DNA of 64,000 nt from DASVEE01 sp036380735 (GCA_036380735.1 DASVEE010000006.1:62001-126000), one strand, 5' to 3'; shown: positions 37,408-46,204, counted from the first letter of the stretch. A program made the numbers and translations. Notes: generated from the sequence alone by a model not told the origin.

Positions 37408-38667
37408 ATGGAAAAGATCTTCTCCGCGATCTCCGGACACTTCGGCCGCTCCATCCTCATCGCCGCCGTGCTTCCGGCCACGGTGTTCGTCATCGCTATC
37501 TATCTCTTCGTGCTTCCCATGATCCCGTGGGAATCGCATCTCGCGCCGCGCCTGGAGATCCTCGATCCGCAATGGCGACTGGCCGCCGCTGCCGGATACA
37601 TCGTCATCCTCGCCGGGCTGCTGCACATCTTCAACATCCCGATCATCCAGCTCTACGAGGGCTACCCGTGGCAGCACGGGCTGATCGGTAAATGGATGTC
37701 CGCTCGAAACGTGCGCGTGGTGAAAGACCTCGAGACGGGCGGTGACCTCGCGCGAGACCTGAGACTCGATCCAGCCAACCTCGTCACGGCCGAGCAGAAC
37801 GAGAAGCTCAACACGGTATGGGCGGATTCTGTCCGTCGGCGGTTCTTCGAATACCCGGACGCGGAGTTTGTGCTGCCGACGCGGCTGGGGAACGTGATCC
37901 GCAGCTTCGAGATGTACCCGCAGCGGCAGTACGAGATCTCCGCCATCCCCTTCTGGCCGCGCTTCGTGGCCAGGATCAAGAGCGAGCATGCGGAGATGAT
38001 CGACGGCGCGAAGGCGCTGTTCGACGTCACGGTCCACCTCTCGTTTCTCGCCTGCGCCACGGCCATCCTCCTCATCGTGGTGGCGTGCTTCTTTCCCACG
38101 CCGTTTCTCACGCTGGATCTGTTCTGGTGGTGGGCGGCGCGAGTGGGGATCAGTCTTTGGCTGGCGTGGTTCTTTTATCGTAGCGCGATTTCCCGGGCCA
38201 TGGCGTGGGGCGATCTGGTCCGCTCCGCGTTCGACCTTCACCGGCGCGACGTGCTGACGGATCTCGGGTTCGATCCGCCGCCCGGCGATCTCGAGTCCGA
38301 GCGGGCGGTGTGGAAGGATCTCTCGGAGCGGCTCGACGTCGGTGCGCCGCCGAACAAACGGGAGTTGCGCTACGACCTGCGAACGATCGTTCTGCCTCAT
38401 GACGCACCGATGATCCTGACGCGCGCTGCCGGTCCGGCGAAGCCTGACGGCAGTCGGACGATCACCATTCGCGTGCACAACCCCCGGCTGCGGACAACGA
38501 ACGACGTGAAGATCGTCGAGCACCTGCCCGAAACGACGGAGCTCGTCTGGGGGACGGCGAACGTGCCGCTGACCGGCACGAACCCCTACTACTTCCAAGT
38601 GCCGGCGATCCCGGCGCGAAGCGACGTCGTGATCAGCTATCAGGTGCTGGCGAAGAAGTCCTCATAG
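37408..38667 (+). CDS. membrane protein with C-terminal beta domain, unknown
   Basis: A 419-residue protein with four hydrophobic segments (near 17-35, 58-75, 205-225, 230-250). A soluble stretch lies between helices 2 and 3, and a C-terminal domain from about 325 looks like an Ig-like/DUF11 fold (T-I-T-I-R-V-H-N-P, then V-V-I-S-Y-Q-V). It follows the 86-residue gene by 8 bp. I do not recognise the family. The trio 36541-38667 is probably one operon of envelope function. Confidence 0.6.
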   Translation: MEKIFSAISGHFGRSILIAAVLPATVFVIAIYLFVLPMIPWESHLAPRLEILDPQWRLAAAAGYIVILAGLLHIFNIPIIQLYEGYPWQHGLIGKWMSARNVRVVKDLETGGDLARDLRLDPANLVTAEQNEKLNTVWADSVRRRFFEYPDAEFVLPTRLGNVIRSFEMYPQRQYEISAIPFWPRFVARIKSEHAEMIDGAKALFDVTVHLSFLACATAILLIVVACFFPTPFLTLDLFWWWAARVGISLWLAWFFYRSAISRAMAWGDLVRSAFDLHRRDVLTDLGFDPPPGDLESERAVWKDLSERLDVGAPPNKRELRYDLRTIVLPHDAPMILTRAAGPAKPDGSRTITIRVHNPRLRTTNDVKIVEHLPETTELVWGTANVPLTGTNPYYFQVPAIPARSDVVISYQVLAKKSS

Positions 38668-38731
38668 CCGGCACCGCGAAGTAGTGATCGAGTAGTGCCG
38701 CGCACTTTAAGACGATCAACGGGCGAGGCTC

Positions 38732-39184
38732 TCAACCCGGCCACGCCAGCGCCGCGGCGAAGCCGGGAATCTCCCCCTCCAGCCACTCTGCATGAGCGGA
38801 GACGAAGTCGAGCAGCTCCCGGGCGAGCACCGCATCGACGGTCTTGCCGTCGCGAGCGGCCACGCGCTCCAGCGCCACCACCTCCAGCCGCGGAATGCGC
38901 ACCTCGAGCTGCGAGAGCCGCAACAGCTCCGGAATCGCCCGCACCACGTCGGCGCCGAGCGCCTCCTCCACGATGTCCTGCGACCAGAAGTCCATCCCGA
39001 ACGCCACCACCTCCGGCCACGGCACCACCAGCCCAGCGGCCGAGTCCACCCCCTCCAGCTCTCCCACCTCGATCCACCCGCGCACGTCCTCCTCGTCCAT
39101 GGCCAGGATCACCGAGGCTTCGGCGACGGAGTACGTGGGGTGGGGGTGGAGGAAAAGGGTGCGGATGGTGGTGGGATCAGCCAT
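38732..39184 (-). CDS. 150-aa XRE-linked protein (complete copy)
   Basis: A 150-residue protein; AAGGAGT sits 9 nt before the ATG. Residues 18-50 look like a MerR/excisionase-type helix-turn-helix (Y-S-V-A-E-A-S-V-I-L, then V-R-G-W-I-E-V-G-E-L-E-G-V). Helices follow (A-D-V-V-R-A-I-P-E-L-L-R-L-S-Q-L-E-V), with an end containing F-V-S-A-H-A-E-W-L-E. It is divergent from an XRE gene across a palindromic operator. The repeated pairing suggests a two-gene regulatory or toxin-antitoxin-like unit; the toxin/antitoxin role is unproven. Confidence 0.7.
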   Translation of the reverse strand: MADPTTIRTLFLHPHPTYSVAEASVILAMDEEDVRGWIEVGELEGVDSAAGLVVPWPEVVAFGMDFWSQDIVEEALGADVVRAIPELLRLSQLEVRIPRLEVVALERVAARDGKTVDAVLARELLDFVSAHAEWLEGEIPGFAAALAWPG

Positions 39185-39238
39185 GGCGAAAAGACTCCTT
39201 TGCGTGACTTGTCTGCAAGCGTGAATGAGAATACCGAT

Positions 39239-39269
39239 TCCAACGCTGGTTGGAGGACTTTATTCCAAC
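39239..39269. promoter_or_regulatory. palindromic XRE operator with a third half-site
   Basis: TCCAAC-GCTG-GTTGGA at 39239-39254 is a perfect dyad, and another TCCAAC follows at 39264-39269. It lies between the divergent 150-aa and XRE genes, as expected for an autoregulatory XRE protein. It also argues that the XRE gene starts downstream of 39270 rather than at a TTG inside the dyad. Confidence 0.6.
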
Positions 39270-39273
39270 GGCA

Positions 39274-39549
39274 GTGTGGAATGCAAGAGTGGAGGAAGCG
39301 GTCCTATTCGGTCGCCGCCTGCGCGAGCTGAGGAAAGCTCGCGGCATGACGCAGGAAGCGCTCGCCGAATCGGCCGAGCTCTCCGGCAACTACATCAGCG
39401 ACCTGGAGCTCGGCCGCAAGGTGCCAAGCCTGACGATCCTCGTCCGCCTCTCACAAGCCCTGGATGTCGGGACGCCCGAGCTACTCGAAGACTTCACGCG
39501 CCACGCGGTAAAGGGGATGAATGTGAGGGATCATCGGGGAGGTTTGTGA
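39274..39549 (+). CDS. small XRE-family regulator
   Basis: A protein of about 91 residues with a Cro/CI helix-turn-helix (M-T-Q-E-A-L-A-E-S-A-E-L-S-G-N-Y-I-S-D-L-E, then P-S-L-T-I-L-V-R-L-S-Q-A-L). Possible starts are GTG 39274 and GTG 39289, neither with a clear RBS; a TTG at 39250 lies inside the operator dyad and is disfavoured. It is divergent from the complete 150-aa gene, as in the paralogous module at 35721-36247. Confidence 0.75.
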   Translation: MWNARVEEAVLFGRRLRELRKARGMTQEALAESAELSGNYISDLELGRKVPSLTILVRLSQALDVGTPELLEDFTRHAVKGMNVRDHRGGL

Positions 39550-39817
39550 GCGAGGAGCGAAGCTCGAGGCCATCCTGCCGATCAGCAAAGCTGCAATTCA
39601 TAGCAGTGCGTTCTTCTCGGACATAGCAGCGAAGAACGCTATAGTCAGCGATGGCGGTGGCAGTGCAAGTTCTGATTGGTTGTCAAACGGTTGGCACGAC
39701 CCGCGTGGTTCTACCGGACACTGCCGACCCATGGTGATCGCGGGAGCTCGCAACGTACCGGAGGTGAGTTGATAAATCATCGGTCGAGTATCTCTAATCG
39801 CTGGGGAGCTTTACGCT

Positions 39818-40990
39818 ATGACTTCGCATGACGCATTGGATTCGACAAGGCGGCGCCGTTCGATTGTCGCCTTCGCTCCCGATTTCCCTGTCGGGCAACT
39901 GGCGAAAAAACGAATGGAGTTCATGTCGCGTATCGACAGCCAAGCGGTCGACTTCGACGCATTCGATGCGACACAGCGAGGTTTCTACCCCCGTCTGAAG
40001 GTCCTCATCCTTCCCGTCAACCGCGAACTCGTCCTAGCCTCGAGGATTCGCATCGGCTACGAAGGCGTCGTCGAGATTTCGGACGAGCGGATTTCGAAGG
40101 CGCCACCCGGCCGCGAACGCTCCGAAGAGGTACCCGGGGCCGTGGACCCGCTCGAGGTAACGAAGGTCCTGAAGTCGTCGCGTTCGGGAGCGGGGCAGAC
40201 GATGTTGATTCTCGATATCGGGCTCGACACGAACCATGTTGATTTCAAGAAGCGTATCCCCGCACCGGTCGTCAAGCCTTTCGTGTCGTCTCCATACACG
40301 GCCGACTCAGGTCACGGAACACGGAGCGCAGGGCTCGCGTGCGGGCCTAGGAAGCCCGCAAACGGGAAACGGTACGGTGTCGCTTACGAGTCGGCTCTCA
40401 CCCTCGGTCAAGTAGCCGATGAATACGCCGACATCCCGGATGAGGCCCTGATCGCGGGTATGGAGTACGCGATCGAGAAGCGCATCCCAGTCGTGAACAT
40501 GTCTCTCGGTCAGCAGATTCGAAAAACGTCGGGATATAGCCGCGCCTTCGAACTCGCCGCGCAGCGAGCCTTGAATGAAGGTGTCTTGCTCATTGCGGCG
40601 GCGGGAAATGACGAGGCGGAGGCGGGGAACGTTGCCGTGAATCACCCGGCAAACTGTCCTTCGGTCATGGCTGTAGGAGCTCTTGACGGGAATCTGCGAC
40701 CGTGGCCAGGCTCGTGCGTTCGCCTTCGATGCGATGGTGAGGTCGATTTGGTCGCGCCAGGATACGACGTTCGCTCATCGACTGTAGGACGCGACCCCTA
40801 TAACACGAGAAGCGGTACGAGCTCCGCCGCTGCTATAGCGAGTGGGATCGCGACTTTGTGGGTGGAGGCGCTCGCACGCAAGAACGTTCGCGGGTGCCAG
40901 CTCTGGAACGTTCTAGTGGATCACGCGGAATCCGTTAAAGGTGGACAGCGGTCGACGACGGGTGCCGGCCTCATTCAGGCGCCGGTGTGA
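39818..40990 (+). CDS. cytosolic S8 (subtilisin-like) serine protease
   Basis: A 390-residue protein with no signal peptide. The subtilase triad is complete: D133 (L-I-L-D-I-G-L-D), H166 (S-G-H-G-T-R-S-A-G), N264 oxyanion (A-A-A-G-N-D) and S335 (S-G-T-S-S-A-A-A-I-A-S-G). Residues 1-115 form an N-terminal domain of unknown fold. An intracellular stand-alone subtilase next to a TPR-CHAT protease is typical of conflict or programmed-death loci rather than nutrition; that reading is inference. The 268-bp gap before it (39550-39817) shows no gene. Confidence 0.85.
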   Translation: MTSHDALDSTRRRRSIVAFAPDFPVGQLAKKRMEFMSRIDSQAVDFDAFDATQRGFYPRLKVLILPVNRELVLASRIRIGYEGVVEISDERISKAPPGRERSEEVPGAVDPLEVTKVLKSSRSGAGQTMLILDIGLDTNHVDFKKRIPAPVVKPFVSSPYTADSGHGTRSAGLACGPRKPANGKRYGVAYESALTLGQVADEYADIPDEALIAGMEYAIEKRIPVVNMSLGQQIRKTSGYSRAFELAAQRALNEGVLLIAAAGNDEAEAGNVAVNHPANCPSVMAVGALDGNLRPWPGSCVRLRCDGEVDLVAPGYDVRSSTVGRDPYNTRSGTSSAAAIASGIATLWVEALARKNVRGCQLWNVLVDHAESVKGGQRSTTGAGLIQAPV

Positions 40991-41030
40991 CGCGCGCGCC
41001 AAGGCGCGCGCCACGCCTGTCGCAAAGCGG

Positions 41031-41759
41031 TCAGGGATAGCGCACGGGCGAGCAATCGACGTCAGGGTCCGCGCCGCCCGTAGTGCACGAATAGATGGTC
41101 TCGCCCGGCTGCTTCTGACACGGCCTGTCCTTGTCAGATCTGGGCGAGTTCGTCGCCGTCGTCTCGTTGAAAAGGTTCTCGAATGCGCTGTAGTGCCCGC
41201 CAGACGCCGTCGGATCCAGGTTCGTGATGGTTACGAATGCGGCGCCATCCACAACGACTGTTTGATTGCGCGAGCCGATGTAGAACGTGACCGGATTTGC
41301 CGACGCGACCGTGAACAAAAGGGAGCGGGGAATGCAGACGTAATTTTTCCCGTCGAACGTCCCCTCGTGTTTGAAGTAGTCGTTGATCGTGAGGTCACCG
41401 GCGGGGAACTCGAAGACGGCTTTGAAGCGCGCTGCGTCGGGTTGCCCATCCTTCGCCGTTTTGTGGATTGTCTTCCCAGACGGAAAGCCGAGCTTATAAA
41501 GCGGAACGTCGTTGATCTTGAGCATCGGTACTGCCGAGCCCAGAGACGTCATGATGCGACCCCGCAGCTCGAAACAGGTCAGATCTCCTTTGACCCTGCC
41601 GGGGAGCGTCGACTCCTTCTCGCGAAATGACTCTGTAGGGACACTCAGAACAGCCACGTGTGCGATGTGATGGTGTTTCATCAATGCTGCGAGGTAACGA
41701 CGTGGTGCGACACTATCGGGTTCGAGAAACGCGATCAGACCTCGAAAGCCGATTTGCAT
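41031..41759 (-). CDS. CHAT-associated beta-rich protein of unknown function
   Basis: A 242-residue protein; AGGAG lies about 9 nt before the ATG at 41759. It opens M-Q-I-G-F-R-G-L-I-A-F and has strands throughout (F-V-T-I-T-N-L-D near the end) and four cysteines near the C-terminus. It is 49 bp downstream of the second TPR-CHAT gene in the same orientation. The first CHAT gene is also followed by a protein with a similar opening (14400-15263). The likely role is substrate, sensor or partner of the protease; not proven. Confidence 0.65.
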   Translation of the reverse strand: MQIGFRGLIAFLEPDSVAPRRYLAALMKHHHIAHVAVLSVPTESFREKESTLPGRVKGDLTCFELRGRIMTSLGSAVPMLKINDVPLYKLGFPSGKTIHKTAKDGQPDAARFKAVFEFPAGDLTINDYFKHEGTFDGKNYVCIPRSLLFTVASANPVTFYIGSRNQTVVVDGAAFVTITNLDPTASGGHYSAFENLFNETTATNSPRSDKDRPCQKQPGETIYSCTTGGADPDVDCSPVRYP

Positions 41760-41808
41760 GATGCTTCTCCTTTCGCTTCCTCTCTTATGACGGCCCCGGA
41801 CGCGATTT

Positions 41809-44800
41809 TCACGATCCGTAGGCTTGGAATGCCGCCCATGCGCGGGGATCTCGCATGCTTGCGTCCCCGGAAGCGAGCATAGCCAACTGCACGCGTCGCG
41901 TCGCCTCGGCCGGTGAACGGCCGGCGCGAAGTTGGCGGTAGAGCAGGATCGTGAAAGTCGAGGAAGCCTCGTCCTCGACGTTCCACAGCGTCCCGATCAC
42001 GTTCGATGCTCCGGCGGCGAGAAACGCGAGGGCGAGCGTATCGACGTTGCGCCGAGCCTCGCCGGGAAGCGCTGTCTGGCAGCCGGCAAGCACTACGATG
42101 CGCGTCCGGGCGAGGGTCGAACGTTCGATCTCGCTGAGATAGAGAATCCCTGAGTCGGCCCCGTTCGGGGACAACAACAGGTGGGACCGCGCGGGTTCAC
42201 TCGGCGCGACCACCGCATGCGTCGCGAAGTGCGTCATGTCTGCGTCGTCGATGGCCTCGAGAACGCGCCGCCGGGTCGCCGCTGGGCCTAGTAGCACGAC
42301 GGCGTTTTGGTGCTCACGTGCCACCACATTTGCCTCCCGTTCCGCGTCCGGAAGGTTCTCGAGATCGGGAAACCGCTGACGATCGAACGCGGGATTACCG
42401 ACCGCGAGAAGCGTCGATGCCATGTCGATCTCCATTCTCGCACGCGCGGCGACCGTGGCGCTTGGGGCGACGGTCACCGACGCTCGCTCGATCAGCCGAC
42501 GCTTCTCGAACCGCAGTGCACCGAAAGGGACTCGTGACAATGCGTTGTCGGGAACGATCGCGACCTGCGTCGCACGGCGCAGCGTGGAAGCGACCGGCAA
42601 GAGCAGGCGGTGCGCGAGTCTGTCACCTGATTCATCGTCCAGCGCCGAAACGAATGCTTCGACGTCCCGGTTGATCTCGTTCTGCATAGCATCGACTCGG
42701 CGGACGGCGACCGTGCCGCTTTCGGTCACGAAGATCAGCACCGAGTCGCGCAGAACGACGTACTGCAGGACCGGCGTCGACGGTGCTGCCGGTACGCGCT
42801 CACTCGGAACTGTATAGGGGCGCGAACGCTGCGTCTCGAGTACGTGCCAGGCTTCTGCGACGCGACGCGATCGGACGAGTGCATCCACTAGCTCACGCGT
42901 CGCGGAGTCGGCCGTTCGAAAGTATGCGTCACGCAGTTGATCGCTCGTCGACCTGCCGATGGAGCTTCGCGCCAGTGCGAGCGCGTGTCTGAAATCGCGG
43001 AGGGCCGGAACCTCTTCACCGACGGCGGCGAGTGCGCGCCCACGCTCGAGCAGTGCCTCCGCGGCCAACGAGGCGCTCGAGCCACTCGGGCCCGGCCGCA
43101 GATACGCATTGAGAAGCAAAATCGCGCGTCGAGGATTGGTCGCACGGATCGTGACCGCCTCGCAAAACATGGTCTCACTCTGCGCGCGGAGGCGAAGCGT
43201 GTGGTCACGGATTGTTGTTGAAGTCAGGCTCGCCTGGGCGAGGTCCGCCCGGACCACCGATTCGATGCCGACTCTATGCGCGGCGAGCGCTCTCCAGTTC
43301 AAGGTGCTGATGCGAATACGCGGGTTCTGATGCAGTCGCGAATCGGCGGCGAGAGACAAGAGCGAAAACGCGTTCTCCCACTCGCCAGCGAACGCCTCAG
43401 ATCTTGCGGTTTGATCGATCGCGCGCTGCAGATCGCCCAGATCTCCGGACCGGCTGATGCGGCGGAAGATGCCAATGCGAATCCGCCATGCTTCCGCGCG
43501 GCGGCCGAACGTCGCATGGCTCGCGGCGGCTTGCGTGGCCATGACGTTCGCGTTACCGTCTTCGCCGAGTCGCTCAAATTTTGCCAGTGAGCTCATTTGC
43601 GACTCAAGAGCTTCCATCATCCGCCCGGCGCGGCCGTGGATCACGCCCAGTTCCCATGCGATGAATGCGCGCAGTGACTTATGGGATTGCGGAACGCGGC
43701 TTGCGAGTCCGATGAGGCGAGTGAGACTATCACCGGCGCGGTCACTGTCGAAGAGCGCGCATGCGTGGTAGAACTCAGCGACGTCAGCCATCGGATGCGT
43801 TGCGCGCCGCAGCACGTTCGCCGAGCGCTTAAACTGCAGCAGCGCCACCGCGACCTCGCGACGCTCCGCTGAGTAAAGGCGACGACCCACGGCATAGGCG
43901 ATGAGAGCGTTGGCGATGTCTAGTCGTGTCGTCTCGTCCGAAATGCGGCGGGTCGCGACGGCGGCGTCGTGAAGGATTGTGTCGCCATTGCGTGCGGCAA
44001 GTGCCGAACCAATGGAGTCGATGAGGTCGAGAATCCTTGTTGCTGTCGCGATTTCACCACTCCGAATCGCGAGAGCCCACTCCTCGTGTAACACTACCTC
44101 CGCGGTTGCACGCGCGTCTTGCGGAAACGCGAAGACGATTTTCTCGATCGTCGCGCGTTCCGACGGAGGAGTGCGGCGAAGAACCGAAAGATTGTACTTC
44201 CATGCGTCTGCGCGCGTCACACTCGCCAGTGCACGGCGCCGCGCACGTGCGTCGGCTGTCCATTTCGAGCCACGGTCGACGCGAGTGTACACATCATAGG
44301 CTTCGGTGGCAGCCCCGAAGAGGCCGAGCTTTTCCAAGATTGCTGCGCGGTTGAAGAGTGCTTCGTCCAACTCGTGATCGATGCGAAGGGCGTGATCGAC
44401 CGCGCCGAGGGCGTTGATGAGCTGCGGGGCGTCCCTTTCGACGTCGTAAACCGTCATGCGCGCGACAGCGAGATCATTCCAAAGTGCGGCGTCGTGCGGC
44501 CGAGACTCAGCGGCGCGCGCGAGGCGAGCGACAGCCTGTCGCGGTAGTCCCGACACCAGCAAAGCGACACCCGAGGCGTGCGCTCTTGTCGAAGTGGCCG
44601 GCGCGTCTCGGTAAACCGCAACGATTCGTTTTGCGAGTAGTAGCAGACGCATGGCATCCGCGTTCGAGCGACGCTTCACTGAAACGCCGCGGGCAAATCC
44701 GTGCAGTCGTTGCGGGACCATGCTCGGTGGAACATCCGCCGCAGCCCGCGAGAGTCGCCAAAGTTCAATGCGCGGTCGCGAGAGAATAGTTATCGCTGTC

Positions 44801-44865
44801 GCGACGATCAGCGGAATCGCGATCACGACTAACCACGAACGTGTCCCATTTCGAACTGCAGTCAT
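41809..44865 (-). CDS. TPR-CHAT protease with N-terminal membrane helix
   Basis: A 1018-residue protein. One transmembrane helix (residues 10-29, W-L-V-V-I-A-I-P-L-I-V-A-T-A-I-T-I-L) is followed by about 690 residues of TPR-like repeats and a CHAT domain with the catalytic His (M-T-H-F-A-T-H-A-V-V) and Cys (I-V-V-L-A-G-C-Q-T-A). Its plan parallels the CHAT protein at 15601-18810 (E-A-L-F-N-R-A-x-I-L-E in both) but lacks the zinc finger and has no sigma factor beside it. CHAT proteases are caspase-like death or immunity effectors released by a sensor. Lower GC than the flanks suggests recent arrival. Confidence 0.85.
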   Translation of the reverse strand: MTAVRNGTRSWLVVIAIPLIVATAITILSRPRIELWRLSRAAADVPPSMVPQRLHGFARGVSVKRRSNADAMRLLLLAKRIVAVYRDAPATSTRAHASGVALLVSGLPRQAVARLARAAESRPHDAALWNDLAVARMTVYDVERDAPQLINALGAVDHALRIDHELDEALFNRAAILEKLGLFGAATEAYDVYTRVDRGSKWTADARARRRALASVTRADAWKYNLSVLRRTPPSERATIEKIVFAFPQDARATAEVVLHEEWALAIRSGEIATATRILDLIDSIGSALAARNGDTILHDAAVATRRISDETTRLDIANALIAYAVGRRLYSAERREVAVALLQFKRSANVLRRATHPMADVAEFYHACALFDSDRAGDSLTRLIGLASRVPQSHKSLRAFIAWELGVIHGRAGRMMEALESQMSSLAKFERLGEDGNANVMATQAAASHATFGRRAEAWRIRIGIFRRISRSGDLGDLQRAIDQTARSEAFAGEWENAFSLLSLAADSRLHQNPRIRISTLNWRALAAHRVGIESVVRADLAQASLTSTTIRDHTLRLRAQSETMFCEAVTIRATNPRRAILLLNAYLRPGPSGSSASLAAEALLERGRALAAVGEEVPALRDFRHALALARSSIGRSTSDQLRDAYFRTADSATRELVDALVRSRRVAEAWHVLETQRSRPYTVPSERVPAAPSTPVLQYVVLRDSVLIFVTESGTVAVRRVDAMQNEINRDVEAFVSALDDESGDRLAHRLLLPVASTLRRATQVAIVPDNALSRVPFGALRFEKRRLIERASVTVAPSATVAARARMEIDMASTLLAVGNPAFDRQRFPDLENLPDAEREANVVAREHQNAVVLLGPAATRRRVLEAIDDADMTHFATHAVVAPSEPARSHLLLSPNGADSGILYLSEIERSTLARTRIVVLAGCQTALPGEARRNVDTLALAFLAAGASNVIGTLWNVEDEASSTFTILLYRQLRAGRSPAEATRRVQLAMLASGDASMRDPRAWAAFQAYGS

Positions 44866-44924
44866 TGGTTTGTAACGAATGATAACAACGATGCGCGGCT
44901 AACCGGACTGATGTGACGGACTGG

Positions 44925-45380
44925 TGGGGCCAGAGCTTCTTTCCCGCAGCGCCATCGTTCTGCTACCCCATGTCACAGCTGTCCGAAACAGCCGCAGCGC
45001 CGTGGCAAGGGCGCCATAGGTCAGCGGCTTAGGCGCCGGAGAGTGCCGGCCGGGAACGACAACCCCGGGTTCACGCGACCCGCGGAGCGCTTTTGGACTG
45101 AGGCCGCGACGCTTCGTCAGCTGCCGCATTCTCACAGTGGTAGCGTCGAGCTGCCACTCTTCTGGCACGCCCCGAGGGCCGCAGCTCGACGCTGCGGCTG
45201 TCGGAAAGCGGCAGATGGTGAAGCGTCGCGGCCTCAGTCCAAAAGCGCCATGGGCCGTGTGTTACCGAGCCCATTCGACGTCAGTGTTCACGTCGCGCGA
45301 CGCGTTTTGGACAGGTGCTACCCGACATAGCGAGCGTTGCTCACCGGGCCGCCAAAGCATTGACCTCGCAGGTCAGTGCC
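44925..45380. mobile_element. MITE-like insertion splitting a copy of dispersed repeat B
   Basis: Repeat B starts at 44928 (GGGGCCAGAGCTTCTTTCCC) and resumes at about 45332 (GCGTTGCTCACCGGGCCGCC). The intervening 350 bp (about 44978-45325) is bounded by imperfect inverted ends (CTGTCCGAAAC near 44983 and GTTTTGGACAG near 45304) and flanked by a TGCTACCC direct repeat. It has no transposase gene. It looks like a miniature non-autonomous element. The rest of the 648-bp gap shows no gene. Confidence 0.55.
45088..45248. repeat. long inverted repeat (67-bp arms)
   Basis: The left arm 45088-45154 and right arm 45181-45248 are near-perfect complements (both include GCGCTTTTGGACTGAGGCCG and its complement, and GTCGAGCTGC at the inner end) around a 26-nt loop. 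An RNA from either strand would form a long hairpin. It lies at the centre of the MITE-like insertion. Confidence 0.8.
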
Positions 45381-45513
45381 TCGACTCGGCGGCAAGAGTC
45401 GAGCATTCTTATACACGTTCACTTGGTATATTTCAGAGTTGCCGACGTCGGCCGCGTGGGAACCTATCATTGAACAAGCGGTCTTGAGACGTCACATCTA
45501 GGAGCATTCACTC

Positions 45514-45807
45514 TTGTTCTTCGCGAGCCGTGTCTTCCTTTTTATCTTCGTCATCATCGCCGCCCTGGTATGCGTTGAGCTGTTCGTGTTTGGCGCCGCG
45601 ACGGCCGGCGTGGGGCTCACCGGCCATGGATCATCGTGGACTGACTTCGGCATGGTTTCTCTCAGTGTTGTGATCGGCGTGCTTATTATCTTCGGGCTCA
45701 AATACGTGTTTCGTCCGCCGGCGATTCGAGCCCGCTTCTGGACTGTGTTCCTCGCACTGCCGCTCATCGCCTTGGAGGGTTCGTGCTGCTGCGCTGAGCC
45801 GGCGTAA
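45514..45807 (+). CDS. small two-helix membrane protein, unknown
   Basis: A 97-residue protein. The TTG at 45514 has AGGAG 9 nt upstream. Hydrophobic helices lie at about 5-32 and 48-66, and the C-terminus ends with S-C-C-C-A-E. The family is unknown. It stands alone after the MITE-like element. Confidence 0.45.
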   Translation: MFFASRVFLFIFVIIAALVCVELFVFGAATAGVGLTGHGSSWTDFGMVSLSVVIGVLIIFGLKYVFRPPAIRARFWTVFLALPLIALEGSCCCAEPA

Positions 45808-45969
45808 TCGTCCGCCCCACGCCATCGCGTCGGACAAGGCGGGCTGCGCAAGCCAGTTTAAGGAACGTTGGTGGATGCCGGCGTTCGTTAGCACCATGGC
45901 ACGGGGCGCTCGATGAGCGCGCGCATGTCGACCACCAACGCGGTGGTGCAAGCGCCGCTTGCAATGGGA

Positions 45970-46050
45970 TTCGCAAGGGCCAGAGCTTCTTTCCTGCGTC
46001 GCCATCGTCGTGCTGCCTCAGGTAGAGGGCCGTTGCTCAGCGGTCGTCAG
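45970..46050. repeat. dispersed repeat B, copy 3
   Basis: AAGGGCCAGAGCTTCTTTCC then CGCCATCGTCGTGCTGCC and CCGTTGCTCAGCGGTCG; a shorter relative of the copies at 35466 and 44925. It lies just before the tRNA fragment. The remainder of 45808-46079 carries no gene I can support. Confidence 0.6.
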
Positions 46051-46079
46051 TTTATCGAACAGCTTACGTCCGCCGCTGC

Positions 46080-46111
46080 CCGTAAACAAAACAGCCGCCA
46101 GATGGCGGCTG
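46080..46111 (-). terminator. rho-independent terminator
   Basis: On the minus strand CAGCCGCC-loop-GGCGGCTG is followed by TTTTGTTTAC. It lies directly downstream of the tRNA fragment and the 46205-49495 operon, as a tRNA terminator would. Confidence 0.75.
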
Positions 46112-46126
46112 CCGAGCGACTTCATT

Positions 46127-46173
46127 TGGCGCGGCGGACCGGGATCGAACCGGTGACCGCCGCGACAGGTTTT
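46127..46173 (-). other. 3' fragment of a tRNA gene, possible att remnant
   Basis: On the minus strand the sequence reads as a T-arm (ACCGG-TTCGATC-CCGGT), acceptor strand CCGCCGC, discriminator G and CCA, preceded by a partial anticodon stem (ACCTG). The D-arm and 5' acceptor half are missing; instead the 3' end of a protein gene abuts. Such 3' ends are the classic integrase attachment core and mark island boundaries. It has its own terminator. Confidence 0.6.
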
Positions 46174-46204
46174 ATGGAAGTTCAGAAGCCGTCGGAGCGC
46201 GATC

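Noticed and set aside
39598..39780. 60-codon minus-strand ORF in the gap before the subtilase
   Set aside because: No RBS, no motif and odd composition.
45137..45487. 116-codon ORF on the plus strand over the hairpin
   Set aside because: It runs through the right arm of the inverted repeat, and the opposite strand gives a similar peptide from the left arm; no RBS.
46127..46173. Complete tRNA gene
   Set aside because: No D-arm or 5' acceptor strand can be found upstream; only the 3' part folds.
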